From positions 1,747,340 to 1,811,339 of the forward strand of contig BCKQ01000002.1 in NCBI GenBank assembly GCA_001600695.1: a stretch of 64,000 nucleotides of DNA. The letters are read 5' to 3'. The notes under the pieces are model-generated. The model had not been told where the DNA came from, ran no database searches, and worked only from the letters and a program-made list of their open reading frames with translations. Origin of the DNA: Ascoidea asiatica (lineage: Eukaryota > Ascomycota > Saccharomycetes > Ascoideales > Ascoideaceae). The first letter of the stretch is position 1, and every line of letters starts with the position of its first letter. The position numbers were made by a program, and so were the translations under genes. Below are positions 60,826-64,000 of this stretch, piece by piece.

Positions 60826-62106
60826 ATGTTTCGCTTATTATCAAAATCTACAATAAATGCATCATCAAAATCATTTTTGGTTTCAAATATTACTAAATCA
60901 ATTACAATTAATAATTTCAAAAAAAACTTTCATAATTCAAATTTAATCTTAAATGCTTCAATCTTTCGTTTTCCTGCAATGTCTCCAACTATGGATCAAG
61001 GTAATTTAATATCTTGGAAAGTTAAAGAAGGTGATTCTTATAATTCCGGTGATTGTTTACTTGAAGTTGAAACTGATAAAGCTCAAATTGATGTTGAAGC
61101 TCAAGATGATGGAATTTTAGCAAAAATTTTAATTTCTGAAGGTACAAAAGATATACCTGTTGGTAAACCAATTGCTTTTATTGCTGAACCTGGTGATGAT
61201 TTAAAATCTCTAGAATTTCCATCCCTTGAAGCTGAATCTGAAGCTACTCCAATAAAAAAACAAGAAGAAGAACCAAAAAAAGAAGAAGTAAAAGAATCTA
61301 CTCCTTCTACTAGCACCCCTTCAAATTCTCAATCAACAAATCTTAACCAAGTCTTTTTCCCTTCAGTTTCAACTTTATTACTTGAAAATAATATCTCAAG
61401 AGATGATGCTTTATCTAAAATACCTGCTTCTGGTCCAAATGGTAGAATATTAAAAGGTGATGTATTATCTTATTTAGGTAAAATATCTTCAAATTCTTTA
61501 AATAAATTAAATGATTATATTCATAAAACTGAACATTTAGATTTATCTAATATAACTTCAATTCCATTAACTTCTTTAACAAAAGAATCAAAAGAAAAAG
61601 ATACTGATAATAAGCAAGAAACAGAAAAGAAAATTGAAAAAAAAATTGAGAAAAAAGAACCTGTTATAATTTCAAAAGTTTTTAATTTATCAAATTTAAT
61701 TAATTTACAAAAAACTTCAATTAATAAAGTTCAACCTTTTACAATTAATGAATTTATTAAAAAATCTTCAAAAGCTTCAGAAGTTTTTGCTTATAAAAAA
61801 AATAAAATTAATTCTGATTATTATGATGATTTATTTGAAGATTTAGTTCAACCTTCATCAAATATTGAAAGATTTAAAATCATTAATTTAAATATTAATT
61901 ATGGTAATTCAAATAAACCATTTCAACCAAAACCAACAATTTTCGAATTATTAAGTCAATCAAATAGTAATCCTAATCCAACCACAATTACTTCTGATCC
62001 AACTGTTGAAGTGCAAGTATTAGTTAATGATAACGTTATTGATGCAAAAGAAAAAGCTACAATTTATCTTCAAAAATTAGGTGAATATCTTCAACCTGAA
62101 CTTTAA
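60826..62106 (+). CDS. PDX1: Pyruvate dehydrogenase complex protein X (E3-binding protein)
   Basis: Pdx1 anchors dihydrolipoamide dehydrogenase (E3) to the E2 core of the mitochondrial pyruvate dehydrogenase complex. The 426-residue protein (S. cerevisiae: 410) has a presequence rich in Ser, Lys and Asn and free of acidic residues (about 1-40). A lipoyl domain follows (about 46-125) with FPAMSPTMDQGNL and the modified Lys85 in VETDKAQIDVE. After a Glu/Lys/Pro/Ser linker comes the peripheral-subunit-binding domain, PSVSTLLLENNISRDDALSKI...GPNGRILKGDVL (about 176-215). The C-terminal half is not an acyltransferase and lacks the HxxxDG active site, as expected for Pdx1 and unlike Lat1 (E2). Confidence 0.93.
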   Translation: MFRLLSKSTINASSKSFLVSNITKSITINNFKKNFHNSNLILNASIFRFPAMSPTMDQGNLISWKVKEGDSYNSGDCLLEVETDKAQIDVEAQDDGILAKILISEGTKDIPVGKPIAFIAEPGDDLKSLEFPSLEAESEATPIKKQEEEPKKEEVKESTPSTSTPSNSQSTNLNQVFFPSVSTLLLENNISRDDALSKIPASGPNGRILKGDVLSYLGKISSNSLNKLNDYIHKTEHLDLSNITSIPLTSLTKESKEKDTDNKQETEKKIEKKIEKKEPVIISKVFNLSNLINLQKTSINKVQPFTINEFIKKSSKASEVFAYKKNKINSDYYDDLFEDLVQPSSNIERFKIINLNINYGNSNKPFQPKPTIFELLSQSNSNPNPTTITSDPTVEVQVLVNDNVIDAKEKATIYLQKLGEYLQPEL

Positions 62107-64000
62107 TTATTATTTTATTATACTTAGTAATTAATAATTAATAATTATTATGATTTCAAGACTTTTAACCGCTATTTTTATTAATTTTCATTGATTTTTT
62201 TAATAATATATAAATTACATATAAATTATATATAAAATGAAATACACATTTATAGAAATTTAAACTTTTTTGCCATTTTTACTCTCATCTAATATCTTTT
62301 TACTAATTGACTAACTTACGAAAAAAATTGCCCAATTGATTAATAAATGATTGATTGATCTTGTTATAAATATAAATGTTAAAAAGAAATGAATAAAAAA
62401 AAAATACTTACAATTCATAATAATTTAATTAAAAATATAATATAGCATACCCAACTTTAATACCAGAAAATAAAGTAAAAAATATAACTTTATATCAACT
62501 AAATTTATACAACTTCAGATAAAGTAAAATTTAAACGAGGATACCAATTTCATGAACATGCACTTTTAACAACCTAGAAGTTTCTTTGAAAGAAAAAAAA
62601 GTATATTTCTTTTTTTATTGAAGGAAATTTTTGAAATTTGAATGAATTAATTGAAAATTTTAAAATAAAAATGTTTTTAAAACATATATAATGGTAAAAA
62701 AAGAAACAAATACAACTATTAAACAAAATTCCACACAAACTAATAATTTTTAAACCAGAATTAATGAAAAAAATTGATAAAAATTTAAAATATAATAATA
62801 AAGTTAATCAAAATTTATTTTTTTTTTTATAAAATTGAAATTGAAATTAACCATAATTGAATATAGTAAAACATAATGAAAAAAAAAGGAAACCAAATAA
62901 AAGATAAGCAAATAAAACAGATCATTTTAAACCCATTGAAATAAAAACATATTAAATAAAATTTCAATAAAACAATTCAAATTGAAAAAAAAAGAAGAAA
63001 GAGTAAAAATTTCTTCAATGAAATACACTAAATTTTCAAAAAAACCAGGGTCCGTACTACTTCTTAGAAACTCATCTTTAACGTTTTAAATAATAAACAA
63101 TTCTGTAAAAAAGAGATTAACAAAAAAAAAAAAAATCATTTGAATAAATAAGAAAATTCAATTGAAGAAAAATATGATTAAATATAATAATTATGCACAA
63201 CTAGGGCCAATAAATCTTTTTAAAAATTAGAAATTTCAAATCTTACAATTTTAATTTAAAACCATTTAATTTAAGTTTGAATTTATTGTTAAAATTATCA
63301 TTATCATTGACATTGACATTAACATTAAAATAGCATTAACCCATTAGTATAAAGCATAGCAAAAGGAAATAAATAGCATACACATAAGTAGTTAAAAAAA
63401 ATTTTTATTTTTAAAGAAAAACCCATTTTTGATAAAAAAAAAATAAAAAATACATTAATAAAGCATTAAAAATAAAAGAAGAATGCAATGAAATGAAATA
63501 AATAAATCAAATTAAGTTGAATTATTTTTCTTTAGTTTTTGTTTTTTTTTGTAAGATTGATAATTGATAAAAAAATTTGGCCCAGTGCTTGTTTAAAATA
63601 AGTTCATAAAATCCTCAATAAATCCTATTTTTTCTTTTGATTTTTTCTTTTAATTTGTTCTTTTAATTTTTTCTTTGATTTGAGATTTTTTTTTTCTTTC
63701 ATAAAAATCTTTATATTTATATTAGGACTAATAAATTAATAATATAATTGTTGTTATTGAGCTTTGAAAAAAAAAAAAAAAAAAGTAAAAAAAAGCAAAA
63801 AAAGTGTAGTATTCCAAATTTTATAAAGAATATATTTGTGAATATATTTAAGGTTTGAGATTGATTTGAGATTTAATAATTTAAGAGTAGGAAAGGGAGC
63901 ACAATATGTGAGATAAAACAGATATAATTATTGATAGATATGATTGAATTAATAGATTTATGATAGAAGATGATTTATAAAGAATCAAATGATTAAGATA
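62107..64000. other. 1.9 kb of A/T-rich sequence without visible genes
   Basis: After PDX1, no frame reaches gene size to the window end. The region is mostly A-rich with poly-A and poly-T runs. It has a small tandem array of CATTGA/CATTAA hexamers (about 63300-63335) and a T-rich block (63640-63700) followed by an A-run (63768-63783). It is probably the long upstream or downstream region of a gene beyond 64000. No RNA gene was recognised. Confidence 0.5.

Overview
This window is nuclear DNA of a budding yeast (Saccharomycotina). It is very A+T-rich, about three quarters A+T by eye. Genes are compact and nearly all intronless. Proteins carry long Asn, Ser and Gln homopolymer tracts written mostly with AAT/AAC. 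The three introns I could place are short (83, 107 and 87 bp), sit near the 5' end, and have yeast-type signals (GTAAGT or GTATGT donors, TACTAAC-like branch sites). The orthologue set (RFC2, LSB6, DUG2, URK1, PRP2, ARP3, CCT5, TOR, PXP2, MLH1, FAF1, GUS1, TYW3, PDX1) is typical of ascomycete yeasts. TYW3 and PDX1 exclude prokaryotes. I cannot name the species. Two CTG codons in TOR fall where I recall hydrophobic residues in other TOR proteins, which argues mildly for CUG = Leu.

Layout. 1-5.5 kb: an Eap1/4E-T-like translation regulator cut by the window start, RFC2 (clamp loader, spliced) and a yeast globin. 5.5-13 kb: a long intergenic region, a predicted N-myristoylated small protein, a protein with ten AT-hooks, and a probable mitochondrial helical protein. 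13-26 kb: LSB6 (PI 4-kinase), DUG2 (glutathione degradation) with an unusually long upstream region, and two Asn-rich orphan genes. 26-38 kb: URK1, PRP2, an LRR/Cys-motif protein, ARP3 and CCT5 (spliced). 38-49 kb: TOR kinase, a decayed pogo/Fot1-like transposase, and PXP2. 49-64 kb: MLH1 (spliced), FAF1, an orphan 2OG-Fe(II) oxygenase, TML25, GUS1, TYW3, PDX1, then 1.9 kb with no visible gene.

The genes are unrelated housekeeping and regulatory functions, not a cluster or operon. The coherent signals are in promoters. RFC2 and MLH1, both DNA replication/repair genes, share an ACGCGAAAA element of the MBF/SBF type. The DUG2 upstream region combines Met31/32-like TGTGGC motifs, a CACGTG (Cbf1-type) box and an exact Gcn4 site. 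A 354-bp LTR-like insertion with 8-bp flanking repeats sits between these and the gene. The ARP3-CCT5 promoter carries two TACCA-N6-TGGTA inverted repeats exactly 30 bp apart. Several upstream regions contain GC-rich islands richer in G+C than the coding sequence. I found no CRISPR, rRNA or convincing tRNA gene, and no previously undescribed multi-gene system.
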